Shown: piece by piece, positions 1 to 7,233 of the stretch
How positions within the stretch are numbered: the first letter of the stretch is position 1
Layout of the letters: each line of letters opens with the position of its first letter
Notes under the pieces: model-generated
Told to the model about the DNA's origin: nothing
The model's input: only the letters and a program-made list of their open reading frames with translations
Databases searched by the model: none
NCBI GenBank assembly: GCA_027036755.1
Contig: JALWDV010000125.1
Location: 1 to 16,171 of the forward strand
DNA length: 16,171 bases
Direction of reading: 5' to 3'
Origin: Anaerolineae bacterium
GTDB taxonomy: Bacteria > Chloroflexota > Anaerolineae > J102
Made by a program: the position numbers and the translations under genes

Positions 1-550
1 GTTTGAGGCGGGCGGTGACGATGAGGGTGGTGGTGGTGGCGATGAAGCTGACCTGGCCCAATACCACCAGCCAGAAGCCGGGCCGCAGAAAGGTTCCAGC
101 GCCCGCGCCCAGGGATTTATCCAGCCAGTTGGCGATGCCGTGGGAAAAGGCCAGAATGGAGGTGCCCAGAATCACGCCCGGCACCACCAGGGGCCCCAGC
201 ATCAACAGATAGAGGAATTCCTTGCCCACGAATTTTTCGCGCACGAAGAGAAACGCGTTGTTCACGCCCAGGAGGACGGAGATGATGGTGACCGCGAAGG
301 CCACTTTGAGGCTGGAAACGATGGCCGCCATCATGCGGGCGTCATCGAAGAGCCCCACCCGGTCGGGCGTGCTCGATTTGAACCAGTCCAGGGTGAAGCC
401 CATCCAGGGGAAGGAGGCGCTGGGGTTATCATTGAAGGCCAGGATGGTGACGATGACCAGCGGGCCCAGGGTGAAGATCAACACCAGCACCGCGTAGAGA
501 TAGAAGAGGAACTGACTCAGCGAAAAGGAGCTTTGGGAAGACTTGAACAT
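1..550 (-). CDS. potC: ABC transporter permease, PotC-like (partial, 3' end outside window)
   Basis: This is the second inner-membrane permease of a spermidine/putrescine-type importer. The ATG at 550-548 directly follows the potB stop codon (TAA then ATG), so the two are translationally coupled. The 183 visible residues start MFKSSQSSFSLSQ, followed by a strong membrane segment (about residues 13-39, ending in TILAFN), a periplasmic stretch with FPWMGFTLDWF typical of PotC/PotI proteins, and further hydrophobic segments around residues 75-95, 110-135 and 160-180. The EAA loop that contacts the ATPase would lie further downstream and is not in the window, so roughly the last third of the protein is missing because of the window edge, not a mutation. 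The substrate cannot be told from sequence; polyamines are the family default. Confidence 0.9.
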   Translation of the reverse strand, partial: MFKSSQSSFSLSQFLFYLYAVLVLIFTLGPLVIVTILAFNDNPSASFPWMGFTLDWFKSSTPDRVGLFDDARMMAAIVSSLKVAFAVTIISVLLGVNNAFLFVREKFVGKEFLYLLMLGPLVVPGVILGTSILAFSHGIANWLDKSLGAGAGTFLRPGFWLVVLGQVSFIATTTTLIVTARLK

Positions 551-1402
551 TTACATGGCCTCCGTCAGATCCTGCTTGGTGATCTTGAGAACGATCCATA
601 CGAAGATGACCGAGAAGGTGAGCAAAATGACGCCGAACGCAGAGCCCTGGTTCTGGTTGAAGCGCACGATGAATTGGTTGTAGATGGCTTCGGTGAACCA
701 CAGGCTGTTCTTGCCGCCCAGCAGGGTCACGGTTACGTAGTTGCCCAGGTTGAGCATGAAGACCATGATGCTGCCCACCATGATGCCGGGCCCGGCGTGG
801 GGAATGATGATCTCGCGCATGGTGGACCAGAAGTCGCCGCCCAGGTCGTACGAGGCCTCGATAAGGCTGTCATCCAGGGTGTCCAGCGAGTTCATAATGG
901 GGATGGTCATGAACAGGATGGAGGTGTAGACCAGGCCCACCACGATGGTGGAGTTGTGGTAGAGGAATTCGATGTTGTGATGCGTGATGCCCAGATATTG
1001 CAAGACGTAGCTGATGACGCCCGTCTCCCGGAACAGCACCATCCAGGTGAAGGCCTGGATCAGCTCCGAAACCCAGTAGGGCAGCACGATGGCCAGCAGC
1101 AAGAGGGCTTTCATCTTCTTGCCCAGCACTTTGGTGATGATGAACGCGGCCGGGAAGGAGATGAGCAGAGTAAGCAGGGTGGTGAAGATGGAGAAGAGGG
1201 CCGTGCGGATGAAGACTTTGGTGTAGAGGGATTTATGGAAAAAGGCGGCGTAGTTATCCAGGGTGAAGGCTCCGCCACGGCGCTCCTGGAAGGAAAGGAT
1301 GAAGAGCTTGACATGGGGCAGCACGAACAGCAGCCCGATCCACAACAGCATGGGAATCAGCAGCAGCCACAGCCCCCTGGCCCGTTTGATGCGCTTCCAC
1401 AT
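551..1402 (-). CDS. potB: ABC transporter permease, PotB-like
   Basis: This is the first inner-membrane permease of the polyamine-type importer, 283 residues, normal for PotB. I chose the ATG at 1402 because an AAGGAGG ribosome site (1410-1416) lies 7 nt upstream; a longer in-frame start at 1465 would run into potA. The N terminus has two Lys/Arg-rich turns and then a membrane helix (residues 11-29). Further helices lie near 66-90, 98-122, 151-170, 206-228 and 257-275. The EAA loop that docks on PotA is visible at residues 182-201 (EASYDLGG, then REIIIP). The gene starts 2 nt after the potA stop and ends directly against the potC start, so it sits in a tight operon. Other PotB-type permeases import putrescine, amino acids or iron complexes, so the substrate is inferred. 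Confidence 0.93.
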   Translation of the reverse strand: MWKRIKRARGLWLLLIPMLLWIGLLFVLPHVKLFILSFQERRGGAFTLDNYAAFFHKSLYTKVFIRTALFSIFTTLLTLLISFPAAFIITKVLGKKMKALLLLAIVLPYWVSELIQAFTWMVLFRETGVISYVLQYLGITHHNIEFLYHNSTIVVGLVYTSILFMTIPIMNSLDTLDDSLIEASYDLGGDFWSTMREIIIPHAGPGIMVGSIMVFMLNLGNYVTVTLLGGKNSLWFTEAIYNQFIVRFNQNQGSAFGVILLTFSVIFVWIVLKITKQDLTEAM

Positions 1403-1404
1403 GG

Positions 1405-2526
1405 TTACGCCTCCTTTTCGATGTGAGACTGATCCACCGGATGGAAGGCGTTGGCGGCATCCCATCGCCAGGAGAGGGTGACGATATCACCCACGGCCAC
1501 GTCGGGCGCCTGCTCGGTGTGCTGCAGCTTGACGTTGATGGCGAGAGGGCGGGAGCTTTCGGTGAGGGCCACGGCAATGAGGGAATGGGAGCCATCGAAG
1601 TTGATCTCGGTGATCTTGCCCAGGATGCCGTCTTGGTGTTTGCCCGGGCGGAGGAGGATCATTTCGGGGCGGATGAAGAGGTCCACCGTATCTCCCGGTT
1701 TCAGAGGGTCGCCCATGCGTCCGACCATGGGGATGCCGCCGAAGTCCACTTCGCAGACCTGATCATCCACCTGGCGGGTGACGCGGCCAGCCAGCAGCTT
1801 GTTGTTTTCGCCCACGAAGGAGGCCACGAAGTGGGTGGCTGGGCGGCGATAGAGCACCTCGGGGGGTGCGATCTGCTCGATCTTGCCCTTGTTGATGACC
1901 GCGATGGTGTCGGACATGGCCAGGGCGATGGTTTGATCGTGGGTGATGTAGACGAAGGTGGTGCCCATGCGGGCCTGCAGGTGTTTCAGCTCCAGCTTCA
2001 TGGCCTGCCGCAATTTCAGGTCCAGGGAACCCAGCGGCTCATCCAGCAGGAGCACGGTGGGATCCAGCACCAGGCTGCGGGCCAGGGCCACGCGCTGTTG
2101 CTGGCCGCCCGAAATCTGATTGATTTTGCGCTTGCCCAGGCCTTGCAGCCCCACTCGGGCCAGGGCGTCCTCGGCCAGCTTTTCCATCTCGGCCTTGCTC
2201 ATGCCCCCGCGGCGGCGCAGGCCAAAGGTGACGTTCTCCAGCACATTCATCATGGGGAAGAGGGCCAGCCGCTGAAAGACCATGTTGCAGCGCCGTTTGT
2301 TGGGCGGCACATCGTTGACGCGCTCGCCGCCGATGTAGATATCGCCCGAGGTGGGCGTTTCGAAACCGGCGATCATGCGCAGAATGGTGGTCTTGCCGCT
2401 GCCCGAGGGGCCCAAGACCGAGAAAAAGCTTCCTTTGGGGATGTCAAAGCTCACGTCATCCACGGCTGTGAGATCGCCGAAGCGTTTGGTGACGTGGACG
2501 AGCGATACATCGATTTCCTGGGACAT
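1405..2526 (-). CDS. potA: ABC transporter ATP-binding protein, PotA-like
   Basis: This is the cytoplasmic ATPase that powers the importer, 373 residues. The Walker A motif GPSGSGKTT is at residues 39-47, the Q-loop glutamine at 85 (FQRLALFP), the signature ISGGQQQR at 138-145, Walker B LLLDEP at 159-164 and the switch histidine at 196 (THDQ). The C-terminal 130 residues form a TOBE-type regulatory domain, as in PotA, FbpC and MalK relatives. The first signature residue is Ile rather than the usual Leu. The chosen ATG at 2526 has a CAGGAG site 8 nt upstream; the 14-residue upstream extension has none. It follows the binding-protein gene after 81 nt containing a strong hairpin, and it overlaps no neighbour. 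Membership of the polyamine branch rests on the gene order potDABC. Confidence 0.94.
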   Translation of the reverse strand: MSQEIDVSLVHVTKRFGDLTAVDDVSFDIPKGSFFSVLGPSGSGKTTILRMIAGFETPTSGDIYIGGERVNDVPPNKRRCNMVFQRLALFPMMNVLENVTFGLRRRGGMSKAEMEKLAEDALARVGLQGLGKRKINQISGGQQQRVALARSLVLDPTVLLLDEPLGSLDLKLRQAMKLELKHLQARMGTTFVYITHDQTIALAMSDTIAVINKGKIEQIAPPEVLYRRPATHFVASFVGENNKLLAGRVTRQVDDQVCEVDFGGIPMVGRMGDPLKPGDTVDLFIRPEMILLRPGKHQDGILGKITEINFDGSHSLIAVALTESSRPLAINVKLQHTEQAPDVAVGDIVTLSWRWDAANAFHPVDQSHIEKEA

Positions 2527-2548
2527 GCCGATATCTCCTGACGTTAGC

Positions 2549-2592
2549 AGAAACGCATACCCCCACAAGAGGCGTTTCTCGCGGGGGTATGC
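2549..2592 (-). promoter_or_regulatory. Intercistronic hairpin(s) between potD and potA
   Basis: A perfect 10-bp inverted repeat GCATACCCCC (2555-2564) / GGGGGTATGC (2583-2592) lies between the potD stop and the potA start. A second repeat, AGAAACGC (2549-2556) / GCGTTTCT (2572-2579), shares two bases of the first and is interleaved with it, so the two stems cannot form together. There is no run of T after the large stem on the minus strand, so it is not a classic terminator. Hairpins at this position after a binding-protein gene usually protect the upstream mRNA and lower expression of the downstream genes; that role here is inferred. Confidence 0.75.
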
Positions 2593-2607
2593 AGCAGATC
2601 GATGACG

Positions 2608-3783
2608 TTATTGGGCCGCTTTGAGCTGCTCTTCCACATCCGCCTGGATGTCGACGGCGTAGTCGGGCAGGGGGAAGTACCACTTGATGGTGGCCATCTT
2701 CTCGGGCGGCAGGCTATCGGCCACCAGTTTGGCCATCTCGGGCGAGGCCTTCTCGGCCGCGCCCTGCGATGCGGTCTGGTAGCCGGTGCCGTTGATGATG
2801 ACGGCCGCGTTCTCCGGCTGCATCACGAAGTTGATCCACTTGTAGGCGGCATCCACGTTCTCGGCCCCGGCGGAGATGGCGAAGGTGTCGAACCAACCCA
2901 CCGCGCCTTCCTTGGGCACCACATATTTGAACTTGGGATCGTCCTTGCTCAGGGTCCAGGCGATGGCGTCCCAACTGGAGGCAACCCACACTTCTTCTTT
3001 TGTCAGCAGCTCTTCCAACTGCTGGCGGGAATCCCAGTAGGTGCGGACGACGGGCTTGCATTCGATGAGCTTGTCCAGCACTGCGTTCATCACCTTGCGA
3101 TACTCGTCCTCGTCCTTCACAGCTTCGGCCGGATCGTAGCCCAGGGCGTAGGCGAACATGTAGAGGGTGTCGTACTTGGCCCGATAGCTGACGCGTCCTT
3201 CATATTTGGGATCGCACAAATCCAGATAACTGACGCCCGCGTCCGGGGCTTTTTCGGTGTTGACGACCATGGCCGTGGTGCCCCACACAAAAGGCAGCGC
3301 GTACGGCTTGCCCTCGAACTGCGATTCTTTGAGGATGGAGTCGAGATAGGCGGGGATGAAGAGGTCTTTGTTGACCTTGGAGAGATCGATGGGCTGATAG
3401 ATGCCGAATTCCTGCTGGGAATTGCTGACATAATTCAGGGTGGGCGAAACCAGATCGAATCCCACGCCGTTGGTGGCAGCCATCTTGGCGATGAGCTCGT
3501 TGTTATCGCCGATGTAGCTGACTTCGACCTTGATGCCGGTTTCATCGCTGAATTTCTTGACCAGCTCCTCGGGCGCATAGCCTTCCCAGGTGAGCATGCG
3601 CAGGACGCCGCCCTCTTTGGCTTCGGGAGCCTTGGTGGGCTCGGGGGCCTTGGTCGCTTCGGGAGCTTTGGTGGGCTGGGCGGGCGCCTCTTTGGTGGCT
3701 GGAGCAGAGCCGCCGCCACATGCGGCCAAAAACAGCCCCAGGGCCATGAGCAACACGATGACAATCAAAGTTCTGCGTTTCAT
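2608..3783 (-). CDS. potD: Polyamine-type ABC transporter substrate-binding lipoprotein
   Basis: This is the extracytoplasmic solute-binding protein of the importer, 391 residues, SBP_bac_8/PotD-like. The ATG at 3783 has a strong AAGGAGG site 5 nt upstream. Residues 1-21 are a signal peptide (MKRR, then a hydrophobic core) ending in the lipobox LAAC, so Cys22 should be lipid-modified. Residues 23-58 are a low-complexity linker rich in Pro, Thr, Lys, Ala and Glu with three TKAPE units, which presumably tethers the domain off the membrane. The binding domain begins at LRMLTWEGYAPEEL (residues 61-74), the usual PotD/PotF opening, and continues with GIKVEVSYIGDNNE and a FVWGTTAMVVN segment. It is the first gene of the operon, preceded by its own promoter. 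The ligand may be spermidine or putrescine, but other small cations or carboxylates are possible. Confidence 0.92.
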   Translation of the reverse strand: MKRRTLIVIVLLMALGLFLAACGGGSAPATKEAPAQPTKAPEATKAPEPTKAPEAKEGGVLRMLTWEGYAPEELVKKFSDETGIKVEVSYIGDNNELIAKMAATNGVGFDLVSPTLNYVSNSQQEFGIYQPIDLSKVNKDLFIPAYLDSILKESQFEGKPYALPFVWGTTAMVVNTEKAPDAGVSYLDLCDPKYEGRVSYRAKYDTLYMFAYALGYDPAEAVKDEDEYRKVMNAVLDKLIECKPVVRTYWDSRQQLEELLTKEEVWVASSWDAIAWTLSKDDPKFKYVVPKEGAVGWFDTFAISAGAENVDAAYKWINFVMQPENAAVIINGTGYQTASQGAAEKASPEMAKLVADSLPPEKMATIKWYFPLPDYAVDIQADVEEQLKAAQ

Positions 3784-3899
3784 TTGTTCCTCCTTGAGGG
3801 TGAGATGAATGAGATGGCTCAAAAACGTGGTTGGGTGTGAAAGGCGTCGAATGGATGATTGGCGGCTCTGACGTCACCTCCATCGAGAAATTGAAGTTG

Positions 3900-3929
3900 A
3901 GTATACCACAACAATCTGGTATAGACCAA
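3900..3929 (-). promoter_or_regulatory. Candidate promoter of the potDABC operon
   Basis: On the minus strand a TATACT box (3900-3905) is preceded at 18 nt by TTGGTC (3924-3929). This fits a housekeeping sigma factor moderately well and would start transcription about 110 nt upstream of the potD ATG. The rest of the 475-bp gap up to the next gene (about 3950-4150) shows no ORF or motif I recognise. Confidence 0.5.
3917..3928. promoter_or_regulatory. GntR/HutC-type operator-like palindrome
   Basis: TGGTATAGACCA differs at one position from the perfect palindrome TGGTCTAGACCA, the core of DasR/NagR-class (GntR, HutC subfamily) operators. It covers the potD -35 box, a position suited to repression. 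A further half-site-like TATACC/GGTATA inverted repeat with a 10-nt spacer links it to the -10 box. No GntR regulator gene is present in the window. Confidence 0.4.
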
Positions 3930-4154
3930 ATCCAAATGCAACAACCATAACATCCCGAATACAGGGCGCGGGCGAACGCGGAGCGTGTGGATGAAAGCAA
4001 TCAGCCGCCTGTTTTCGCAGCCTTCAGCGTCTTCAATTCATTGTTTGCCCCGAACCCCGATTTTTCACACCGGCAACTGCTTTGGAAATAGAATGATCGC
4101 TGGTTGCGGAAGGTTGGCAAAGCTCACGTTGGGCGAGTCTGCAACGGCGTGATA

Positions 4155-4204
4155 CGTAATGCGTAATGCGTGAGGTCGTCACGCATCACGAATCACGCAT
4201 TACG
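4155..4204. repeat. Inverted repeat CGTAATGCGTGA / TCACGCATTACG
   Basis: A 12-bp perfect inverted repeat (4162-4173 and 4193-4204) is preceded by a partial tandem copy CGTAATGCGT (4155-4164). It lies just beyond the stop of the secreted toroid protein gene and could fold into a hairpin in its mRNA. No poly-T tract follows, so terminator function is uncertain. Confidence 0.65.
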
Positions 4205-4207
4205 ACC

Positions 4208-4244
4208 GTCATTTCGAGGGAGCGAAGCGACCGAGAAATCCCCC
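4208..4244. repeat. Intergenic palindromic repeat of the ATTTCGAGNNAGCGAAGCGA type
   Basis: The stretch has ATTTC near its left end and GAAAT near its right, around a GAGGGAGCGAAGCGACCGAG core. I recognise this pattern as a short dispersed repeat seen between genes in several bacterial phyla. Only one copy is in this window, so the repeat call rests on recall and internal symmetry. Confidence 0.45.
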
Positions 4245-4258
4245 TGCAGCGGACGGCC

Positions 4259-5263
4259 TCAACGCATGAACAGAGGCAGGTGGAGCGGGATGGGCTTGGG
4301 AATTTCGTTGGGGTAGGTCATCACCAGCGGCTGGATGGATTGAATCGTGCCTAGCAGCAAAGTGCCTTGTTGTTCATGCCTCCACCAGAATGCGCCATCG
4401 TCGGCCTGAAAGCTGAGCAGCGCCTGCACAGCGGTCTGGTCTCGGGTGAACAAGGGGCCTTCCGGGTCCCAGCCCAGGGCGGTCAGGCCCTGAATAACCA
4501 GGGCGGTGGAATCGGCGTTGCTGACCTGATCACCGTAGATGCCGCTGAGCTCCCAGCCGCCGTCGTCGTTCTGCATGGCCCGGAGCCGGGAGATGCACTG
4601 GTTGGCGGCCCGGGCGTTGGGCTGGCCCGCAGCAGCGAAAGCGTATAAAGTCATGCCCGAGGTGTCGGTGTCGGAGGCGGTGGCGTTGGGATCGATGGGC
4701 CATCCCCAGCATCCGTCTGGATTTTGGGCTGCGGTCAGGGCGGCGACGGCGTCGGCGGGAATGGCGCGCTCCGCTTCGGAAAGGGCGATGATGGCCAGGT
4801 TGTTGCGGAAAAGGTTGTAGGGGTGGTAGTAGCCGGTGTCCGGATTGTATCGGCTTTCGATAAAAGCGATGAGGTCAGTTCCGGCAAAATGACGGGGGTC
4901 CCGGCCCGCGGCGATGGCGGCCCGGGCCGTTTTGGCGGCCTCGCCCACATCCTTGCGCTGCAAATTGCGAAAAGCGTCTTCGCACTGCGCCAACAGGGTG
5001 CTGGCCTCCCGGGCCCAGTCGCTGCCATCAGGATCGCCGCCCGTGAGCGCCACCACGCGTGCCACCTCGCAGGTGGAGAGGCCGTGAATGTCGCCGGACT
5101 GAAACTGGCCATGCAGCCAGGTGATGGCCTTGGCCACCGCGGCCTGGCGCTGCGGGCGGGAGGAGGCGGGAGGCAGGGGGCGAGCAATGGCGCGGGCGGG
5201 GAAGAGAAGCGTGACGAGGATCAGAATCGGAAGCAATGGTTTGAAAGGAGTGTGTCTGTTCAT
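4259..5263 (-). CDS. Secreted prenyltransferase/squalene-cyclase-like alpha/alpha-toroid protein
   Basis: This encodes a 334-residue exported protein of unknown ligand or reaction. The ATG at 5263 is chosen because it opens a good signal peptide (MNRHTPFKPL, a hydrophobic core at residues 9-21, then an ARAIA cleavage-like site near 23-28); no clear ribosome site precedes it, and a TTG 33 nt upstream is the alternative. The body carries repeats of the QxxDGxW type: QNPDGCWGW at 180-188, QNDDGGWEL at 231-239 and QADDGAFWW at 286-294. These are the hallmark of the terpenoid cyclase/prenyltransferase toroid superfamily. The acidic DxDD motif of true squalene-hopene cyclases is absent, so a binding role is more likely than cyclisation. 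Four cysteines (65, 94, 185, 223) could form disulfides outside the cell. The tail is proline-rich. It lies between the pot operon and the cobalamin genes. Confidence 0.75.
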   Translation of the reverse strand: MNRHTPFKPLLPILILVTLLFPARAIARPLPPASSRPQRQAAVAKAITWLHGQFQSGDIHGLSTCEVARVVALTGGDPDGSDWAREASTLLAQCEDAFRNLQRKDVGEAAKTARAAIAAGRDPRHFAGTDLIAFIESRYNPDTGYYHPYNLFRNNLAIIALSEAERAIPADAVAALTAAQNPDGCWGWPIDPNATASDTDTSGMTLYAFAAAGQPNARAANQCISRLRAMQNDDGGWELSGIYGDQVSNADSTALVIQGLTALGWDPEGPLFTRDQTAVQALLSFQADDGAFWWRHEQQGTLLLGTIQSIQPLVMTYPNEIPKPIPLHLPLFMR

Positions 5264-5329
5264 AATTTGGAAACGGTTTGCAACGGAGAGGATCAACTAT
5301 ACAGGCCACCGTGAGCAAAGGGGCGTCAT

Positions 5330-5424
5330 GCGTCAAACGTCAAACGTAATGTGGTTGTCACCATCGTAGCGCCCTGCAATAAGCCATGGCATCGTTACGG
5401 AGGATGACGTTTGACGTTTGACGC
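5330..5424. repeat. Inverted repeat bounded by GCGTCAAACGTCAAACGT
   Basis: A perfect 18-bp sequence at 5330-5347 returns as its exact reverse complement at 5407-5424, with 59 bp between. Each arm is itself made of tandem CGTCAAA units. A diverged single arm occurs again at 10052-10070. It looks like a small non-coding repeat element; there is no ORF inside. Confidence 0.75.
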
Positions 5425-5427
5425 TGG

Positions 5428-5699
5428 TTGACTGACAAAAGTCAGCTTGGCTTCTAAATCCACCGATTAAAATCAGGGCCAAGGGCGGCCCCCACCTTTG
5501 GTTTCTCCCCCGCTCCGAGACGGGCGGGGGAGGAGATGAGGAAGCCTGATTAGATGGGCCGCTCGTCGGCCTGCGCCGACGTTTGCGGGTCCCGTTCTGA
5601 CGAAAAAAACACCGTCCCCGCAGGGGGACGGGCGGCGAAACGCCCGTGGAACCGAATTCATTCGGCAAATGAGGCGGCGCAACGAGATTTGTCAGTCAA
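5428..5699. repeat. 272-bp MITE-like element with 12-bp terminal inverted repeats
   Basis: TTGACTGACAAA (5428-5439) and its exact complement TTTGTCAGTCAA (5688-5699) bracket a stretch with no credible gene. Inside are stacked hairpins: CTCCCCCGC (5505-5513) / GCGGGGGAG (5524-5532), CGTCGGC (5564-5570) / GCCGACG (5575-5581), and CCGTCCCC (5612-5619) / GGGGACGG (5624-5631). The last serves as a terminator-like structure for cobQ. A non-autonomous mobile element is the simplest reading, but no target duplication was confirmed. Confidence 0.5.
5603..5631 (-). terminator. Intrinsic terminator downstream of cobQ
   Basis: Read on the minus strand, an 8-bp GC stem CCGTCCCC / GGGGACGG with a four-base CTGC loop is followed by TG and then seven T residues (5603-5609). 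It lies about 105 bp beyond the cobQ stop and would end the riboswitch-cobO-cobQ transcript. Confidence 0.85.
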
Positions 5700-5736
5700 T
5701 CAGCAGGTAATCTGTATGGTGACAGTGAGGATGAAA

Positions 5737-7233
5737 TCAGGTGAGGTGCATGAGACGGAGGATGGCGTCCATGTCCACCGAGGCTTCGACGATGTCGGCC
5801 AGGCGTTCGTAAGCGGCCTGGCGGTGGGCGCGGGCCGAAAGCTGGCTGCCCGGCAGCCAGCCCAGCGACGCCAGCCACTTGCGCCGAAAACCGTCGTTTT
5901 CGAAGATGCCGTGCAGGTAAGTTCCCCACACGCTGGCGTCGCTGGAATGCGCCCCGTCGGGCGCATTTTCGGCCCGCGCCCCGCGACGCACGATAGTCCC
6001 GAAGGGCTTTGCGCCATCCAGCAGCATCGTCTCGCCCGTGTGAATCTCGTAGCCCGCCACCAGCGAGCCGTCATTCAGCCGCATCAGCGAGCGGGTGGTG
6101 CGCTTGTGGCGATTGAACCGCGTGCGGGTGGGCAGCAACCCCAGGCCCGGGAACGTCCCCGCCCGCGGGCCTTCCAGCCCCTCGGGGTCGATTAGCTCGC
6201 GGCCCAGCATCTGATACCCGCCGCACACGCCCGCCACCGCGGCGCCGCGGGCGCGGACCTGCAGGATGGCGTCGGCCAGGCCCTGCTGCCGCAGCCACAG
6301 CAAATCCGCCACCACGGCCTTGCTGCCGGGCAGGATGATGGCGTGGGGCTGGCCGACTTCCTCGGCCCGGCGCACGAACCGCACCTGCACGCCCGGCTCC
6401 GCCAGCAACGGATCGAACTCATCGAAATTGGAGATGTGGGGCAGGTAGGGAATGACGACGTCAATGGGAGCGTCATCGTCCCCGGGCTGATTGGTCACCC
6501 GATCCAGGGGAACCGCGTCCTCGTCGGGCAGGTAGAGGTCGGTGATGTAGGGGATGACGCCCAGGGTGGGGACGCCATAGGCTTTTTCTTTCAGCACGTC
6601 GGTGGCATTGCCCAGCAGGCGCACATCGCCCCGGAACTTGTTGATGAGAAAGCCCTTGATCAGCGCCCGCTCCTCCGGCTCCAGCAGCAGCATGGTGCCC
6701 GCCAGGGCCGCAAACACCCCGCCCCGGTCGATATCCCCCACCAGCAGCGAGGCAGCGTTGGCGAAGCGCGCCATGCGCAGATTCACCATATCCCCCGCCT
6801 TCAGGTTGATCTCGGCCGGACTGCCCGCGCCTTCCAACACGATGACATCGTAACGACCGGCCAGCCGCCGGTACGCGGCCTGCACCTCGCGCCAAAGTTG
6901 CTGCTTGAGCTGAAACCAGTTGCTGGAATCGATATAGCCAAAAACCTGTCCGTTGAGGATGACCTGGCTGCGATGGTCCGCCTCTGGCTTCAGCAGCACT
7001 GGATTCATGTCGGTGTGCGGCTCCAGGCCCGCGGCCTCGGCCTGCACGATCTGCGCCCGGCCCATCTCGCCGCCCTCGGGCGTCACCCCCGCGTTGTTGC
7101 TCATGTTCTGCGCCTTGAAGGGCGCGACCTTGTAGCCGCGGCGGGCCAGAATACGGCAAAACGCGGTGGCCAGCAGGCTCTTGCCCGCGTTGGAATGCGT
7201 GCCCAAAATCATCAGGGCGGGCGTCTGCGCCAT
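5737..7233 (-). CDS. cobQ: Cobyric acid synthase
   Basis: This enzyme amidates four side-chain carboxylates of adenosylcobyrinic acid a,c-diamide, using glutamine and ATP, in the late part of cobalamin synthesis. The 498 residues match the usual length. The N-terminal ATP-binding domain has the P-loop-like GTHSNAGKS (11-19) and the family signature FKAQNMSNNAG (39-49), with DIDRGG at 167-172. The C-terminal class I glutamine amidotransferase domain carries the nucleophile Cys337 in AGVCGGYQMLG and His441 in GTYLHGIFEN. No key residue is missing. Its ATG overlaps the cobO stop by one base (TGATG), so the two genes are co-transcribed and translationally coupled, and both fall under the cobalamin riboswitch upstream of cobO. 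Confidence 0.96.
   Translation of the reverse strand: MAQTPALMILGTHSNAGKSLLATAFCRILARRGYKVAPFKAQNMSNNAGVTPEGGEMGRAQIVQAEAAGLEPHTDMNPVLLKPEADHRSQVILNGQVFGYIDSSNWFQLKQQLWREVQAAYRRLAGRYDVIVLEGAGSPAEINLKAGDMVNLRMARFANAASLLVGDIDRGGVFAALAGTMLLLEPEERALIKGFLINKFRGDVRLLGNATDVLKEKAYGVPTLGVIPYITDLYLPDEDAVPLDRVTNQPGDDDAPIDVVIPYLPHISNFDEFDPLLAEPGVQVRFVRRAEEVGQPHAIILPGSKAVVADLLWLRQQGLADAILQVRARGAAVAGVCGGYQMLGRELIDPEGLEGPRAGTFPGLGLLPTRTRFNRHKRTTRSLMRLNDGSLVAGYEIHTGETMLLDGAKPFGTIVRRGARAENAPDGAHSSDASVWGTYLHGIFENDGFRRKWLASLGWLPGSQLSARAHRQAAYERLADIVEASVDMDAILRLMHLT

Noticed and set aside
140..1426. Long plus-strand ORF (428 codons) opposite potB and potC
   Set aside because: Its product is rich in His, Gln, Asp and Gly with no recognisable domain, as expected of an antisense shadow of GC-rich genes; the minus-strand frames encode clear permeases with ribosome sites.
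1423..2541. Plus-strand ORF (372 codons) opposite potA
   Set aside because: Composition is that of a shadow frame, and the minus strand carries intact Walker A, signature and Walker B motifs.
2602..3840. Plus-strand ORF (412 codons) opposite potD, with Gly/Phe repeats near its end
   Set aside because: The apparent repeats are the complement of the TKAPE linker of the lipoprotein; there is no independent support.
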